A stretch of DNA of 64,000 nucleotides from Bacteriovoracaceae bacterium (GTDB taxonomy: Bacteria > Bdellovibrionota > Bacteriovoracia > Bacteriovoracales > Bacteriovoracaceae), in the NCBI GenBank assembly GCA_947450475.1, contig CANFVK010000001.1, forward strand, positions 1-64,000, in the 5' to 3' direction. How positions within the stretch are numbered: the stretch's first letter is position 1; each line of letters begins with the position of its first letter. Positions 34,519 through 44,504 of the stretch are shown here, piece after piece. The notes beneath the pieces are model-generated. The model saw only the letters and a program-made list of their open reading frames with translations. It made no database searches and was not told where the DNA came from. A program made the position numbers and the translations under genes.

Positions 34519-35784
34519 TTGAGTTTTTTTAGCTGGTGCAGCAACTGGCGCTGGAGTTAACGGTTGAGTTGGTGTAACTGGCGAACTCGGGGCAGATTGA
34601 GGCACAGTTTCTTTTTTGTTGAGCTTTATATAATCTTCGCTTGTCAGGGCGGTCCCATCTTTTTGGAAGACAAATAAAGGATTTAAAAATTTTGTTTTTA
34701 ACTCTTCAGGAAAAACAAGGTTTTTAATTCCAGATTTTGCACTGAAATTAATAAGCTTGTTATTATAAAAAACTTTAACAGCTTTGGTGTTACCTAGAAA
34801 AAGGCGAATTTTTTCACCTCGAAGAAAAACGGTACGACCTTGGCGCAAAACGTATTTCTTAATATCTTTATCATCAATTTTGTAGGTAATCCAAGAATCA
34901 CCATCGACAGCATTGATGAAAACATTCTCAACACCTTTAACCACATTGACTTTATATTTGGCAGGAAAATAAACCTCAAGTTCTTCATTGGTAACTGTTT
35001 TATCTTCAGTAAATTGCTTTTCGCCCAAAGAAACACTCTTGAGATTGACATCATTAATAGTGAGATCTGTTTTTTGAGTGAGGTCTTTTTTATCTTGGAT
35101 AATATTAACTTTGATCGGTTCCGCATTGGCCTTAGCTTCTAATAAGCTAGCTTTCGTTTCTGCTTTTACGTCTGGAGTTTTGGCCACAGGCTTGGTTTTG
35201 ACCCGTATTGTGCTAAGAACTTGGGGAAGTTTAATTTTCTCTTCAGCAGTACGATCAATAAGGTTTTTAACATTGAAAGCAACAATACCCAAAATAAGTA
35301 TTGCCACTGCTGACTTGGCTAAAAATCCGATAGAGGAAGCTGTTACATTTTTTACGGCGTCAATGGGAGTTGAGACCATAGAAGTCAAAGTATTGCGAGC
35401 AGCCTCATTTTGTATTTCAATATTGGGCAAATGAACTTTTAGGGAATTTTGAGAGCGACCGTAGGTATATTCCAAAGCGGCAAGCGCTTCAGCTTGGTTG
35501 ATTCCCAGAATTTTAGCGGCTGATTTTACAAATCCCCTGACGTAGGTTTTACTTGGCAACTTTGTTAATTCATCATTTTCCAGATTCTCCAAAAGCCCCA
35601 TGAGAACTTTGGTCTGCTGAGAAATCGTTTTAAGATTTAATCCTTTTTGTTCTCTTTTTGAGCGAAGTAATTCACCAATCGTGATGGATGGTATATCGGC
35701 CAATGGCCCTACTTGGTGAGCATCAATAGTCGTCGTTAATTCCGTTTCTGCCAATTGTTGCGTTTTGATTTCTTCTGTTGTCAT
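34501..35784 (-). CDS. RodZ-like HTH/membrane protein
   Basis: 427 residues. A cytosolic HTH_25 domain at about residues 35-105 (ITIGELLRSKREQKGLNLKT; YVRGFVKSAAKILGI) is followed by a linker, a membrane helix near 155-175 (AVAILILGIVAF) and a periplasmic part ending with a DUF4115-like beta domain (WITYKIDDKDIKKYVLRQGR, then a Pro/Ala-rich tail). This is the RodZ plan; RodZ links MreB to the elongasome. Known RodZ proteins are shorter in the periplasm. A TPR lipoprotein ends 5 bases before it, suggesting an operon and a cell-shape or envelope role. Confidence 0.85.
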   Translation of the reverse strand: MTTEEIKTQQLAETELTTTIDAHQVGPLADIPSITIGELLRSKREQKGLNLKTISQQTKVLMGLLENLENDELTKLPSKTYVRGFVKSAAKILGINQAEALAALEYTYGRSQNSLKVHLPNIEIQNEAARNTLTSMVSTPIDAVKNVTASSIGFLAKSAVAILILGIVAFNVKNLIDRTAEEKIKLPQVLSTIRVKTKPVAKTPDVKAETKASLLEAKANAEPIKVNIIQDKKDLTQKTDLTINDVNLKSVSLGEKQFTEDKTVTNEELEVYFPAKYKVNVVKGVENVFINAVDGDSWITYKIDDKDIKKYVLRQGRTVFLRGEKIRLFLGNTKAVKVFYNNKLINFSAKSGIKNLVFPEELKTKFLNPLFVFQKDGTALTSEDYIKLNKKETVPQSAPSSPVTPTQPLTPAPVAAPAKKTQLPNPI

Positions 35785-35789
35785 AAATT

Positions 35790-36662
35790 TTAAAAGTTTG
35801 GTGATTCGATGGTTTTAGATTCTTTAATTAATTCTGTTTGAAAATTTTGATTTGAAGCCTGAGCTCTTATTTCTTCAGCAATTTTTTTGAATTGAACATT
35901 TGCCAAAGAAACAAATTTACTCTTAGGAAATTTATCAAGGATTAATTTTAATTTAATCCTTGCTTCGACAAAACGACTTAGATTCATAAGTGCTAATGCT
36001 TGTTGATAATGAGGAGCTGGCTCGTTGACACAAGTGCCTTTTGAAGATTCTTGAAATGCTTCGAGCGCTTGTTTAAATCGATATTCTTCCATGTAAAGCT
36101 CACCAAGTTTAAAATGTGCTTGGCAGTAGTCTTCTCTTTCTTTAATTGATCTATCAAGAAATTCAAAAGTTGATTTACGATCACCTTCTTTGAGAGAAAG
36201 AATAGCAAGATTATAAAAATTTCTAAATTGGTTTTTAAAAGTTAGGTCATTAGTTACAGCTAAGTACTGCTTTCTAGCTTCAACCAAACGATTGGTTTCA
36301 AGATAGATTGTTCCTAGATTAACTCTGGCATCAGAATTTTTTTTATCAAGATCAATGGCTTTTAATAATTCTTTTTCGGCCAGGACTGGTTGATCGCGAA
36401 AATAATAGGCCATGCCCAAGTTGTTGTGAATCTGGCTGTCATTTGGATCGTATTCTGCAGCCTTGAGAAGATTGGTTAAGGCTTGAGAATATTTTTTGCT
36501 AACCAAGTCGCTGGTTCCCTGACCATAGTAAAGTTCTGCTTTTTTCTGCTCGAGGGTTTTTTCTGTAGCCGCTTCATTTGTGGCACAAGAAACAACAAAA
36601 AGCATCACGAGCATTAAGGCAAATAGCTTTTGATTGAAAACATTTGTCATTTTAGTGAGCAT
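35790..36662 (-). CDS. TPR-repeat lipoprotein, PilF/PilW-like
   Basis: 290 residues. A lipoprotein signal ends in lipobox VVSC. About five tetratricopeptide repeats follow (AAEYDPNDSQIHNNLGMAYYF is the first, key residues Asn/Gly/Tyr). This plan matches PilF/PilW, outer-membrane pilotins of type IV pilus secretins, and also BamD/YbgF-like factors; which one is not settled by sequence alone. I chose ATG 36662, with GAGG 6 bases upstream, over an ATG four codons earlier. It is followed 5 bases later by the RodZ-like gene. Confidence 0.84.
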   Translation of the reverse strand: MLTKMTNVFNQKLFALMLVMLFVVSCATNEAATEKTLEQKKAELYYGQGTSDLVSKKYSQALTNLLKAAEYDPNDSQIHNNLGMAYYFRDQPVLAEKELLKAIDLDKKNSDARVNLGTIYLETNRLVEARKQYLAVTNDLTFKNQFRNFYNLAILSLKEGDRKSTFEFLDRSIKEREDYCQAHFKLGELYMEEYRFKQALEAFQESSKGTCVNEPAPHYQQALALMNLSRFVEARIKLKLILDKFPKSKFVSLANVQFKKIAEEIRAQASNQNFQTELIKESKTIESPNF

Positions 36663-36709
36663 AGTTGACCTCATATCCTAAATAAGAAACTAGAAACTAC
36701 TAATAGTTT

Positions 36710-37849
36710 CTAGTTATTTTTTCTTCTTGTAAATATGCCAACCGTTTCAAAATGCTGAGTTGAGGGAAATAAATCAAAAAGTTCGACTGATTTGAGCTCG
36801 TATTGATCTAGGACTGCAGCCAGGTCTCGGGCGAAACTGGTAGCTTCGCAGGCAATAAAAATGAAACCATCTGGTTTAAATTCATTTAAATATTCTTGAA
36901 TATTTTTTAAACCAGAGCGAGGTGGATCAATTAGCAGCCATTGAGGACGAGGATGTCCCAAATTTTTTAGTCCAATCAGAGCGCGTATAGCGTCTTTATC
37001 ATAGAGATCTTGAGAGAAAAATTTTTGATGCGCTCTTTGTTCTGGGAGGTGACGGTATTTATCAATGACGATAGTGGAATTTTTTAATTTGGCAGATAAG
37101 TTTCCATTGCCTCCGAATAAATCATAAACAATGGCTTTGGGAGGAATAATCTCATTTGCCGCATTCTGGACCCACTGGCAGAGCTCTTCGTTCATTTCAA
37201 AATTGACTTGGGTGAAGCCTCCATTGGCGTAGGGCTTATTAAAGGAAAGCTGAACGTTGTGCCCTTTGATATTTTCTTTGGCATAAAGTTCAATGTGGCC
37301 TTCAACCGGCTCTTTTGACAATAGGCCCTGCCAGGAATTTTGGTTGTAAAGCGAGCGCAATTCAAAAGCAATTCCTGGAGAAATTATCTTGCATTCGGGA
37401 ACGGGCAAGATGTTCATTTGGCCGTCGAGCATGCCAAGTTGCTTTTTCTTTTTATTGTAGTGCAATTGAATACGGTTGCGGTAACCCAATCTTTTTTGGG
37501 CGCCATGAACATTGATTTTTACACCTGGAAATTTAAATAAATGCCGGGCCAGCGCCGCTTGTTTGTATTCTAATTCTTTTTCATAAGTTGTGTGCTGATA
37601 GTCGCAACCGTTGCATTCTGCAAAGTGAGGACAATCTGGAGTGATTCGCTCTTTCGCCATTTCCTTAAGTTCAACTAATTTGGCAAAACGAACCCCTTTT
37701 TTCTCTGAAAAAACATCGGCGATTCCAGTTTCTCCGGGCAAGGTTTTTTTGATAAAGGTTATTTTGCGTTTTTCGGGGTCTGATTCCTCAGACTTATAGA
37801 CTCCTTGTCCCATGGGATCAATATGTTCAATGCGAAAGTCTATTTTCAT
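36710..37849 (-). CDS. RNA (uracil-C5-)-methyltransferase, TrmA/RlmC/RlmD family
   Basis: 379-residue SAM-dependent m5U methyltransferase. A 4Fe-4S cluster is expected at Cys in CPHFAECNGC plus a later Cys in PECKI. The SAM site is VYDLFGGNGNLSAKL, then LIDPPRSGL. The catalytic Cys lies in FIACEATSFARDL, where most members read SCNP or similar, so the normal Asn-Pro after Cys is replaced by Glu-Ala. The C-terminal HFETVGIFTR supplies the general-base Glu. The target (tRNA U54 or 23S U747/U1939) cannot be assigned. It is divergent from lepA. Confidence 0.9.
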   Translation of the reverse strand: MKIDFRIEHIDPMGQGVYKSEESDPEKRKITFIKKTLPGETGIADVFSEKKGVRFAKLVELKEMAKERITPDCPHFAECNGCDYQHTTYEKELEYKQAALARHLFKFPGVKINVHGAQKRLGYRNRIQLHYNKKKKQLGMLDGQMNILPVPECKIISPGIAFELRSLYNQNSWQGLLSKEPVEGHIELYAKENIKGHNVQLSFNKPYANGGFTQVNFEMNEELCQWVQNAANEIIPPKAIVYDLFGGNGNLSAKLKNSTIVIDKYRHLPEQRAHQKFFSQDLYDKDAIRALIGLKNLGHPRPQWLLIDPPRSGLKNIQEYLNEFKPDGFIFIACEATSFARDLAAVLDQYELKSVELFDLFPSTQHFETVGIFTRRKNN

Positions 37850-37931
37850 AATGGCTTCTTTAAGGTTTTCAGTTATTAAAATCTAATGATATGCTCTTGC
37901 ATCTCAATATACAATTTTATTTGCAGGTCAT

Positions 37932-39731
37932 ATGGATCAAAAGTTTATTCGCAATTTTTCAATTATCGCTCATATTGACCATGGTAAATCCACTTTAGCT
38001 GATCGGATTATGGAAGCGACTAACGCTGTGAGTTCCAGAGAGAAAAAAGATCGTCTACTAGACAACATGGAGCTTGAGCGGGAGCGAGGTATCACCATAA
38101 AGGCTCAAGCGGTACGCATTCCCTATAAAGCTAAAGACGGTCACACTTATTTTTTTAATTTAATTGATACTCCCGGCCATGTTGATTTTTCCTACGAGGT
38201 TTCTCGTTCACTGGCTTCATGTGATGGTGCTTTGTTGGTTGTAGATGCTTCACAGGGAGTGGAAGCGCAAACTTTGGCCAATGTGTATATGGCCATTGAT
38301 AATAATCTAGAAATTTTACCAGTCATCAATAAGATTGACCTTCCTCATGCTGACGCCGAACGAGTCAAAAAAGAAGTCGAAGACATTATTGGTATCGATA
38401 CCAGTGATGCCTGTTTGGTTTCTGCAAAAAGTGGAATTGGTATAGATGAATTACTTGAAAAAATAGTAGAAAAAATCCCACCTCCTACGGGGAGGGCCGA
38501 TACCCATTTACAGGCTCTCATTTTCGATTCTTGGTTTGATGTATACCAAGGCGTTGTCATGCTGGTGAGAGTGGTGGAAGGTACACTAAAAAGACGTGAA
38601 AAAGTTTATTTGAAAAATGGAGCTATGGAATACGATGTTTTAAAGCTCGCTGTCAATTCGCCTTTTTTTACTGAAGTTGATGAGCTTACGGCCGGTGAAG
38701 TCGGGATGGTGATCTGTGGTATTAAAAATATTCGTGATGTGCACGTTGGCGATACTGTTGTTCATGCCAACAAAAAAGAGACTCCAAATCTCGCTGGATA
38801 CATTGAAGTCAAACCCATGGTTTTTTGTGGGATTTTTCCTGTTGAGTCTACTGATTATGAAAATTTAAAAGAGGCACTAGAGAAGCTGGCGCTTAACGAC
38901 GCTTCATTTACTTATGAACCGGAAAGTTCGGCAGCACTTGGTTTTGGTTTTCGCTGCGGATTCTTAGGACTTCTTCATATGAATATTATCCAGGAGCGTC
39001 TTGAACGAGAGTTTAACCTTCTGCTTATTTCGACAGCGCCATCAGTTAGCTATAAGGTTTTAAAAACTAATGGTGAAGAATTGACCATTTCCAACCCGTC
39101 GGAGATGCCGGAACCAGGCGAGATTGATTCAATTAGTGAGCCCATGGTGCAACTATCCATTCATGTCCCAAATGAATATGTCGGTCGAATGATCACGCTT
39201 TGTGAAGAACGAAGGGGAATTCAAAATCAAATTAAGTATATTACATCTGAAAGGGTTCAGGTCATTTATGATTTACCGCTTTCGGAGATGGTTTTTGATT
39301 TTTATGATAAATTAAAAGGTCTCACTAAGGGCTATGCTTCAATGGACTATGAATTTAAAGATTATGCAACGGCGAACTTAGTGAAAGTTGATATTCTACT
39401 CAATGGAGATAAGGTCGACGCACTTTCCATAATATGCCATCGCGATAATTCCTTCTATAAAGGCCGTGACTTGGTGCAGAAGTTACAAAAATTAATAGAT
39501 AGACAGCAATTTGATGTTGCAGTTCAAGCTGCCATTGGTGCTAAAATAGTGGCGCGAGAAACTGTGAAAGCTTTGAGGAAAAACGTTTTAGCTAAATGCT
39601 ATGGCGGTGATATTTCTAGAAAACGCAAACTTCTTGAAAAACAAAAAGAAGGTAAAAAGCGCATGAAGATGGTTGGTACTGTTGAAGTTCCACAAGAAGC
39701 TTTCCTTGCAGTACTTAAAACTGACGAATAA
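37932..39731 (+). CDS. lepA: Elongation factor 4 (LepA)
   Basis: 599-residue LepA GTPase, a translation factor that acts on the ribosome under some stress conditions. P-loop AHIDHGKST, switch [10 protein letters not shown] and NKID are present. The EF-G-like domains and the LepA-specific C-terminal domain follow ([35 protein letters not shown], the conserved CTD motif). The ATG has AGG 3 bases upstream only; the start is otherwise well placed by alignment to family length. The downstream genes begin 21 bases later and may be read from the same transcript. Confidence 0.97.
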   Translation: MDQKFIRNFSIIAHIDHGKSTLADRIMEATNAVSSREKKDRLLDNMELERERGITIKAQAVRIPYKAKDGHTYFFNLIDTPGHVDFSYEVSRSLASCDGALLVVDASQGVEAQTLANVYMAIDNNLEILPVINKIDLPHADAERVKKEVEDIIGIDTSDACLVSAKSGIGIDELLEKIVEKIPPPTGRADTHLQALIFDSWFDVYQGVVMLVRVVEGTLKRREKVYLKNGAMEYDVLKLAVNSPFFTEVDELTAGEVGMVICGIKNIRDVHVGDTVVHANKKETPNLAGYIEVKPMVFCGIFPVESTDYENLKEALEKLALNDASFTYEPESSAALGFGFRCGFLGLLHMNIIQERLEREFNLLLISTAPSVSYKVLKTNGEELTISNPSEMPEPGEIDSISEPMVQLSIHVPNEYVGRMITLCEERRGIQNQIKYITSERVQVIYDLPLSEMVFDFYDKLKGLTKGYASMDYEFKDYATANLVKVDILLNGDKVDALSIICHRDNSFYKGRDLVQKLQKLIDRQQFDVAVQAAIGAKIVARETVKALRKNVLAKCYGGDISRKRKLLEKQKEGKKRMKMVGTVEVPQEAFLAVLKTDE

Positions 39732-39752
39732 TAAAAATAGAAAAGGGAAACT

Positions 39753-40379
39753 ATGCACCTGTCGCTCAAAGAACATTTTTTAAAGGCCCTTGAGATTTAC
39801 ACCGTAGATGTGCATTACGACACTTTGCTCGAAGCTAAAAAAGAGTATTTCACCATTACGGGGCAAGCCAACGATGATGATGATGACTTTGAAGCTCGGA
39901 TGAATTCATTTAATGAATGGTACGTATTGCAATTTATCTCAAAGCGCGGAACGAGAACGGTTATCAGTGATTATTTAATTAATAATCCAGTTGATGATTT
40001 TTTGGCAAAATCACTATCAAATGTTAATTATTCGCTTTTTGAATATCTTGGAAAAAACATAAGAGGATTTGATGTTCTCTACGATATTCTCCACGATAAA
40101 AAAGTTCCACTACCAAAGGGAGAGTCACTTCCGTCGATTATTAAGGATGATATTTTTGTCGGTCGAGTTTTAACATTTGAAGACAAAAACTATTTGATGA
40201 GTGGACTTTGTGTTATTCCCAAGGACACCAGAAGCATTTTAAAAAAAGAATGCAAGAAAGTAAGAAAATTAAAAAATCCAGGCGAAGAATTAAAGTTTCT
40301 ATTAAAAATTGAATCTTTTAAGACCAAATGGATCCGCTACGGACATGTAGACGCAACCAAGATTTTTAAATTTGATTAA
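39753..40379 (+). CDS. Orphan protein downstream of lepA (208 aa)
   Basis: No family recognised. The sequence is mixed helix and strand with a run of five Asp near residue 40 and a basic C-terminal third (LKKECKKVRKLKNPGEELK). No signal peptide or membrane helix. It begins 21 bases after lepA with GGGAAA upstream of the ATG, and the next gene overlaps its end by 8 bases, so it belongs to a coupled run of lepA-this-glycosyltransferases. A regulator or accessory protein of the glycan locus is possible; nothing in the sequence says so directly. Confidence 0.75.
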   Translation: MHLSLKEHFLKALEIYTVDVHYDTLLEAKKEYFTITGQANDDDDDFEARMNSFNEWYVLQFISKRGTRTVISDYLINNPVDDFLAKSLSNVNYSLFEYLGKNIRGFDVLYDILHDKKVPLPKGESLPSIIKDDIFVGRVLTFEDKNYLMSGLCVIPKDTRSILKKECKKVRKLKNPGEELKFLLKIESFKTKWIRYGHVDATKIFKFD

Positions 40380-41415
40380 GCTTTTTGGTTTTTCAATTCT
40401 TCGAAATGGGGTCAAGTACGACTATTCTTTCAAAGAGTCTCTTTTGTCGCTTTCATCATTGGTCCAAGAAACATACTTAGCATTCGATTCTGGAGAGGAT
40501 TCAACATCTCAAGAGTTGGCGAAAGTGCCTTTACTAAAAATTATTCCTTCAGTTTGGGACTTTTCTTTAAAAAAAGGGCTTGTTCTTTCAACTGAAACCA
40601 ACAAGGCATTGGCAGCACTTAAAGCAGATCATGGCAATGATGATTGCGCTTGGGGGATATATCTGCAAGCTGATGAAGTTTTGCATGAAGAGGATTTTGA
40701 ATTACTAAAATCCGATATTCAGAAGGCTCACAATGAAGGCTTTGATGCAGTTGCTTTTCGCTATTTACATTTTTGGCAAACCCATCATCATTTAGCTATA
40801 TCTAAAAAATGGTATCCTCATGAGGTGAGGGCCATCAAGTTAAATTCTTCAATTGAATCATGGGGGGATGCTCAAGGCTTTAGAAACATAAAAAAAATAT
40901 TTTATACAGAAGCTCGTATTTATCACTATGGACATGTCAGAGAGCAGAGTTCTTATCAAGAGAAAATGCGCGAAATGGGCAAGTTTTATCATGCGGCAGA
41001 GGTTCTGGAAGAAAAGCTTTCATCCGGTTTGAAAGATGCTAAAAAAAATAAAACCATTTTTTATTTTGGTACTCATCCAAAAGTAATGAAAGATCGAATT
41101 TTGAGGATGAGTGATATTTGGCAATTAGAAGAAAAAGAATTGGTTTATATTGTGGGCAACTTCGAAAAATATTCAAGTTCATTAATTAATACAGTTGCGG
41201 CTAAAAAAATTATTTGGTGTAAAAACGTTAGTGAAGTTCCTAAAAAGGAGCGGGGCAGGATGGTTCTAACTGATCCAGGGGTAATCGATTATTTATTTAA
41301 AAAAACCATTGTTCCAATAAAGATGAAATCAAAATCGGCAATGCCTTGGAGTTTAGACTTTAGATTTATTCTTCAAGTCTCAGAGAAAAAAATTGGGTTT
41401 AAGGATTTACGGTGA
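40372..41415 (+). CDS. GT2-like glycosyltransferase with C-terminal extension
   Basis: 347 residues. The first 230 residues follow a family-2 glycosyltransferase layout: a short N-terminal strand, an acidic pair in a DDCAWGIYLQADEVL segment (the DxD/AD-type metal site) and the helix-strand pattern of the acceptor half. From about 235 a second stretch (KTIFYFGTHPKVMKDRILRM) is not a GT2 feature and ends the protein; I do not recognise it. TTG start at 40372 overlaps the previous gene by 8 bases; the GT2 gene that follows overlaps by 4 bases. Substrates unknown. Confidence 0.75.
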   Translation: MIKLFGFSILRNGVKYDYSFKESLLSLSSLVQETYLAFDSGEDSTSQELAKVPLLKIIPSVWDFSLKKGLVLSTETNKALAALKADHGNDDCAWGIYLQADEVLHEEDFELLKSDIQKAHNEGFDAVAFRYLHFWQTHHHLAISKKWYPHEVRAIKLNSSIESWGDAQGFRNIKKIFYTEARIYHYGHVREQSSYQEKMREMGKFYHAAEVLEEKLSSGLKDAKKNKTIFYFGTHPKVMKDRILRMSDIWQLEEKELVYIVGNFEKYSSSLINTVAAKKIIWCKNVSEVPKKERGRMVLTDPGVIDYLFKKTIVPIKMKSKSAMPWSLDFRFILQVSEKKIGFKDLR

Positions 41416-42167
41416 TCGAGCTATCGGTTGTTATCATAACTTTTAATGAAGAAAAAAATATTGCAAGATGCTTGGAATCGGTCCAGGGCTTAGCAGATGA
41501 AGTTATCGTTGTAGATTCTCATTCAACAGATAGAACTCGAGAAATTTGCGAGTCTTATGGTGTTCGTTTTGTAGAACAAAAGTTTTTGGGGTATCAGGAT
41601 CAAAAAAACTTTGCTCATGACTTAGCTCAATTTGGTTATGTGTTATCTCTAGATGCTGATGAAGTACTTTCGCCGGTTCTCTATGCAGAAATTCAGAGAG
41701 TAAAATCTAATTTTCTTCGAGATGGATACTTTTTTAATCGACTTACTAACTATAATGGAGATTGGATTCGGCATTGCGGATGGTATCCAGATAGAAAGGT
41801 GCGGTTGGTTAAAAAAAATAAAGCTCATTGGGCAGGGGGAAACATTCACGAACACTTAGAGGTCGATGGAACTGTTGGTTATCTGCCAGGAGATCTACTG
41901 CATTATTCATTTGATTCTATATCAATGCACATTCAGACAACCGACAAGTATAGTACGACTGAAGCTAGAATACTTTTTGCTAACGGTAAGAGAGCCTCAA
42001 TTCTAAAAATGATCACCCGCCCACCCTTTCAATTTTTCAAAGATTATATTCTCAGAAAGGGATTTCTCGATGGCCGTTATGGGTTTGTTATTTGTTCGAT
42101 AAACGCACTCTATGTGCTTTTAAAGTACGCCAAAATGAAAGAACTAGAATTTAATAAGCCCCTGTAG
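41412..42167 (+). CDS. Glycosyltransferase family 2, WaaE/KdtX-like
   Basis: 251 residues. Clear GT2 features: VVIITFNEEKNI at the N-terminus, VDSHSTDRT, and the metal-binding LDADEVL near residue 80. The C-terminal third (WYPDRKVRLVKKN; LDGRYGF) matches the WaaE/KdtX-like LPS core glycosyltransferases. The GTG start overlaps the preceding stop by 4 bases (GTGA). A close paralog lies in opposite orientation at 46233-46994. The stop overlaps the convergent flippase-like gene by 17 bases. Confidence 0.92.
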   Translation: MIELSVVIITFNEEKNIARCLESVQGLADEVIVVDSHSTDRTREICESYGVRFVEQKFLGYQDQKNFAHDLAQFGYVLSLDADEVLSPVLYAEIQRVKSNFLRDGYFFNRLTNYNGDWIRHCGWYPDRKVRLVKKNKAHWAGGNIHEHLEVDGTVGYLPGDLLHYSFDSISMHIQTTDKYSTTEARILFANGKRASILKMITRPPFQFFKDYILRKGFLDGRYGFVICSINALYVLLKYAKMKELEFNKPL

Positions 42168-43134
42168 CTTCCTTTGGTTTACCAACCAAAAGATAAGGAA
42201 TAACTCCAGAGAAATTGTGTAAAAATGCTGCTAGATAAAAAAGATTAAACAAAGAAGCTCCGTTATCAATTCCTACGAGCATAAATAAATTGGCAAAAAG
42301 TATGTGGCCAACACCAAGACCTCCTGGAGATATGGGAATAGCCGTTGCAATCAGGCCGATGGGAATGAAGCTAAATGCATAAGAGAGTGGAATTTTAACT
42401 TGGTAAAATGGTGAGCTCACAATCCAAAAAGCCAGAATTCCAAAAAACTGAGATATAATACTTAATCCAATGCAATTAAAAAGTTCAATGCGGCTTTCGT
42501 GAAGTGAAAGTAAAGGTTCAACGATAGAAGATATTTTTTTACCAACTAAGGGCAACTTGTGTAAAAAATGAGTGATCACTTTTTGCACTTTTCTGCCTGC
42601 GATAAGCAGTCCAAAAAAACTAAGGGACCCGGCACATAAAATCAAATTGAGCTGAATTAAATGTGAGAGCTTATTCGATAAAATCGTAAGCGTCTTGTAG
42701 TTTATAAGACTAAAAATTCCTGCCAAAATTAATAGTCCAATTAATCCTAATAATCGATCAAGAAGTGTGAGAGTTACTAGTGAAGATTTTCTCAAGCTTG
42801 GATCATGCTTTTTGATATAAACAACTTTTACAATATCTCCAGTTACCGCACCGGGAAGTACGCTGGAAAAAAATAATCCAATATAATTTAAAGGAAGCAA
42901 TTTTATAAAGCTCAATTGCTTTTTGCTTTTGGTTTGCAAAAGGATTTTGTAGCGGTAAGTTCCAGTGAACGCCTGCATAGCAATGAGAATGATTGCAAAA
43001 ATCCATTGGGGCCCCATAGCCAGGGATTTTTTAACTAGCGATAGGTCTAATTTACCAGAGCTATATAGCCAAAAAATAAGGGCTAACGCCAAGAGAAATT
43101 TAAGCAGAGTTTTGATCATATTCCAAACTAGCAT
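42151..43134 (-). CDS. UPF0104/LPG-synthetase-type membrane protein
   Basis: 327 residues with seven or more hydrophobic segments. The layout (KLLPLNYIGLFFSSVLPGAVTGDIVK; IPLSYAFSFIPIGLIATAIPISPGGLGVGHI) fits the UPF0104 / lysylphosphatidylglycerol synthetase transmembrane family (AglD/YbhN), several members of which move or flip lipid-linked sugars or act near glycan assembly. Function here is not proven. ATG 43134 or the ATG five codons later could start it; neither has a strong ribosome binding site. It is divergent from ugd and lies in the centre of the glycan locus. Confidence 0.85.
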   Translation of the reverse strand: MLVWNMIKTLLKFLLALALIFWLYSSGKLDLSLVKKSLAMGPQWIFAIILIAMQAFTGTYRYKILLQTKSKKQLSFIKLLPLNYIGLFFSSVLPGAVTGDIVKVVYIKKHDPSLRKSSLVTLTLLDRLLGLIGLLILAGIFSLINYKTLTILSNKLSHLIQLNLILCAGSLSFFGLLIAGRKVQKVITHFLHKLPLVGKKISSIVEPLLSLHESRIELFNCIGLSIISQFFGILAFWIVSSPFYQVKIPLSYAFSFIPIGLIATAIPISPGGLGVGHILFANLFMLVGIDNGASLFNLFYLAAFLHNFSGVIPYLLVGKPKEATGAY

Positions 43135-43184
43135 AATGCTTTGGACTTTGTTAAGATGACCGCAAGATTTTTTGAGGAGAATTT

Positions 43185-44504
43185 ATGAAAGTTTCGGTAA
43201 TTGGTACAGGCTATGTTGGACTTGTGAGCGGGACATGTTTTGCAGAAATTGGTCATGATGTCACTTGTATTGATATTGATCCCAAAAAGATTGAATTGCT
43301 CAAGGCCGGTAAATCTCCCATTTATGAACCTGGGCTCAATGAGCTTTTAGAAAGAAATATAAAAGCAGGACGCTTACATTTTTCTCTCAATTATGATTCA
43401 GTTAAAACAGCTCAATCGGTTTTTTTAGCAGTTGGAACTCCATCGGCCGACGATGGCAGAGCAGATTTAAGATATCTTAAAAATGCGGCAATTGAAGTCG
43501 CAAAGAATATTGCTGATGATGCAATTATTGTAATTAAGTCTACTGTTCCTATCGGGACCAATGTCGAACTCAAAAAACTCATTTCAGATACCACATCTAA
43601 AAAATTTCACTTAGTAAATAATCCAGAATTTTTAAAAGAAGGTTCTGCGGTCGAAGATTTTATGCGACCTGATAGAGTTATTATTGGTCATCAAGACCAA
43701 AAAGCTTTTCATGCGATGGAAGAACTCTACGCTCCTTTAGTTCGTCAGGGAAATCCTATATACGCAATGAGTAATCTGTCTGCTGAAATGAGTAAGTATG
43801 CAGCGAATTGCTTTCTTGCTACTAAGATTTCATTCATAAATGAAATTGCCCGACTCTGTGATGCGACTTCGGCCGATATTGAAGAGGTCAGAAAGGGGAT
43901 AGCATCAGATAAGCGCATCGGTGGTCATTTCTTGTATCCAGGACCTGGTTATGGAGGATCATGTTTTCCAAAAGATGTTAAAGCGCTTATTGCTACGGCA
44001 GAAGACCATGGTATGGAGTTAAAAATTGTCAACGCCACAGAGGAAGTCAATGAAGAACAAAAATCTTATGTGTTCAGCAAAATAAAAAAATACTATGGTG
44101 AAAATTTAAAGGACAAAATATTTACTTTTTGGGGAGTAGCATTTAAGGCAAATACTGATGATGTACGGGAGACTGCTGCCATTGCTATGGCCCGCAAACT
44201 GATAGCCGCAGGAGCCACTGTTCATATTTTTGATCCAGTTGCTACTGAAAATTATCTGGCAGAAATGAGTCATTACGCTGAATGCGAAGGCAAGATAAAA
44301 TCTTTTGACAATAAATATGATGCTTTAACCGGTGCTGATGCATTGATCACAGTTACTGAATGGCGTGAATTTAATACTCCTGATTTTGCTGAAATTAAAT
44401 CGCGATTAAAAAAGCCCGTCATTTTTGACGGAAGAAACCTTTTTGAAACAAAGAAAATATTGGCCGAAGGATTTACCTATTTTGCCATAGGAAAACATAT
44501 TTAA
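43185..44504 (+). CDS. ugd: UDP-glucose 6-dehydrogenase
   Basis: 439-residue NAD-dependent dehydrogenase that oxidises UDP-glucose to UDP-glucuronate, a precursor of acidic surface polysaccharides. The N-terminal Rossmann motif is IGTGYVGLVSG. The catalytic Cys lies in PGYGGSCFPKD near residue 258. The C-terminal UDP-binding domain follows (FDGRNLFE). GAGGAG precedes the ATG. Its stop touches the nitrilase start (overlap by one base), so the two are likely one unit. Presence of ugd implies uronic acid or a derived sugar in the surface glycan. Confidence 0.97.
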   Translation: MKVSVIGTGYVGLVSGTCFAEIGHDVTCIDIDPKKIELLKAGKSPIYEPGLNELLERNIKAGRLHFSLNYDSVKTAQSVFLAVGTPSADDGRADLRYLKNAAIEVAKNIADDAIIVIKSTVPIGTNVELKKLISDTTSKKFHLVNNPEFLKEGSAVEDFMRPDRVIIGHQDQKAFHAMEELYAPLVRQGNPIYAMSNLSAEMSKYAANCFLATKISFINEIARLCDATSADIEEVRKGIASDKRIGGHFLYPGPGYGGSCFPKDVKALIATAEDHGMELKIVNATEEVNEEQKSYVFSKIKKYYGENLKDKIFTFWGVAFKANTDDVRETAAIAMARKLIAAGATVHIFDPVATENYLAEMSHYAECEGKIKSFDNKYDALTGADALITVTEWREFNTPDFAEIKSRLKKPVIFDGRNLFETKKILAEGFTYFAIGKHI

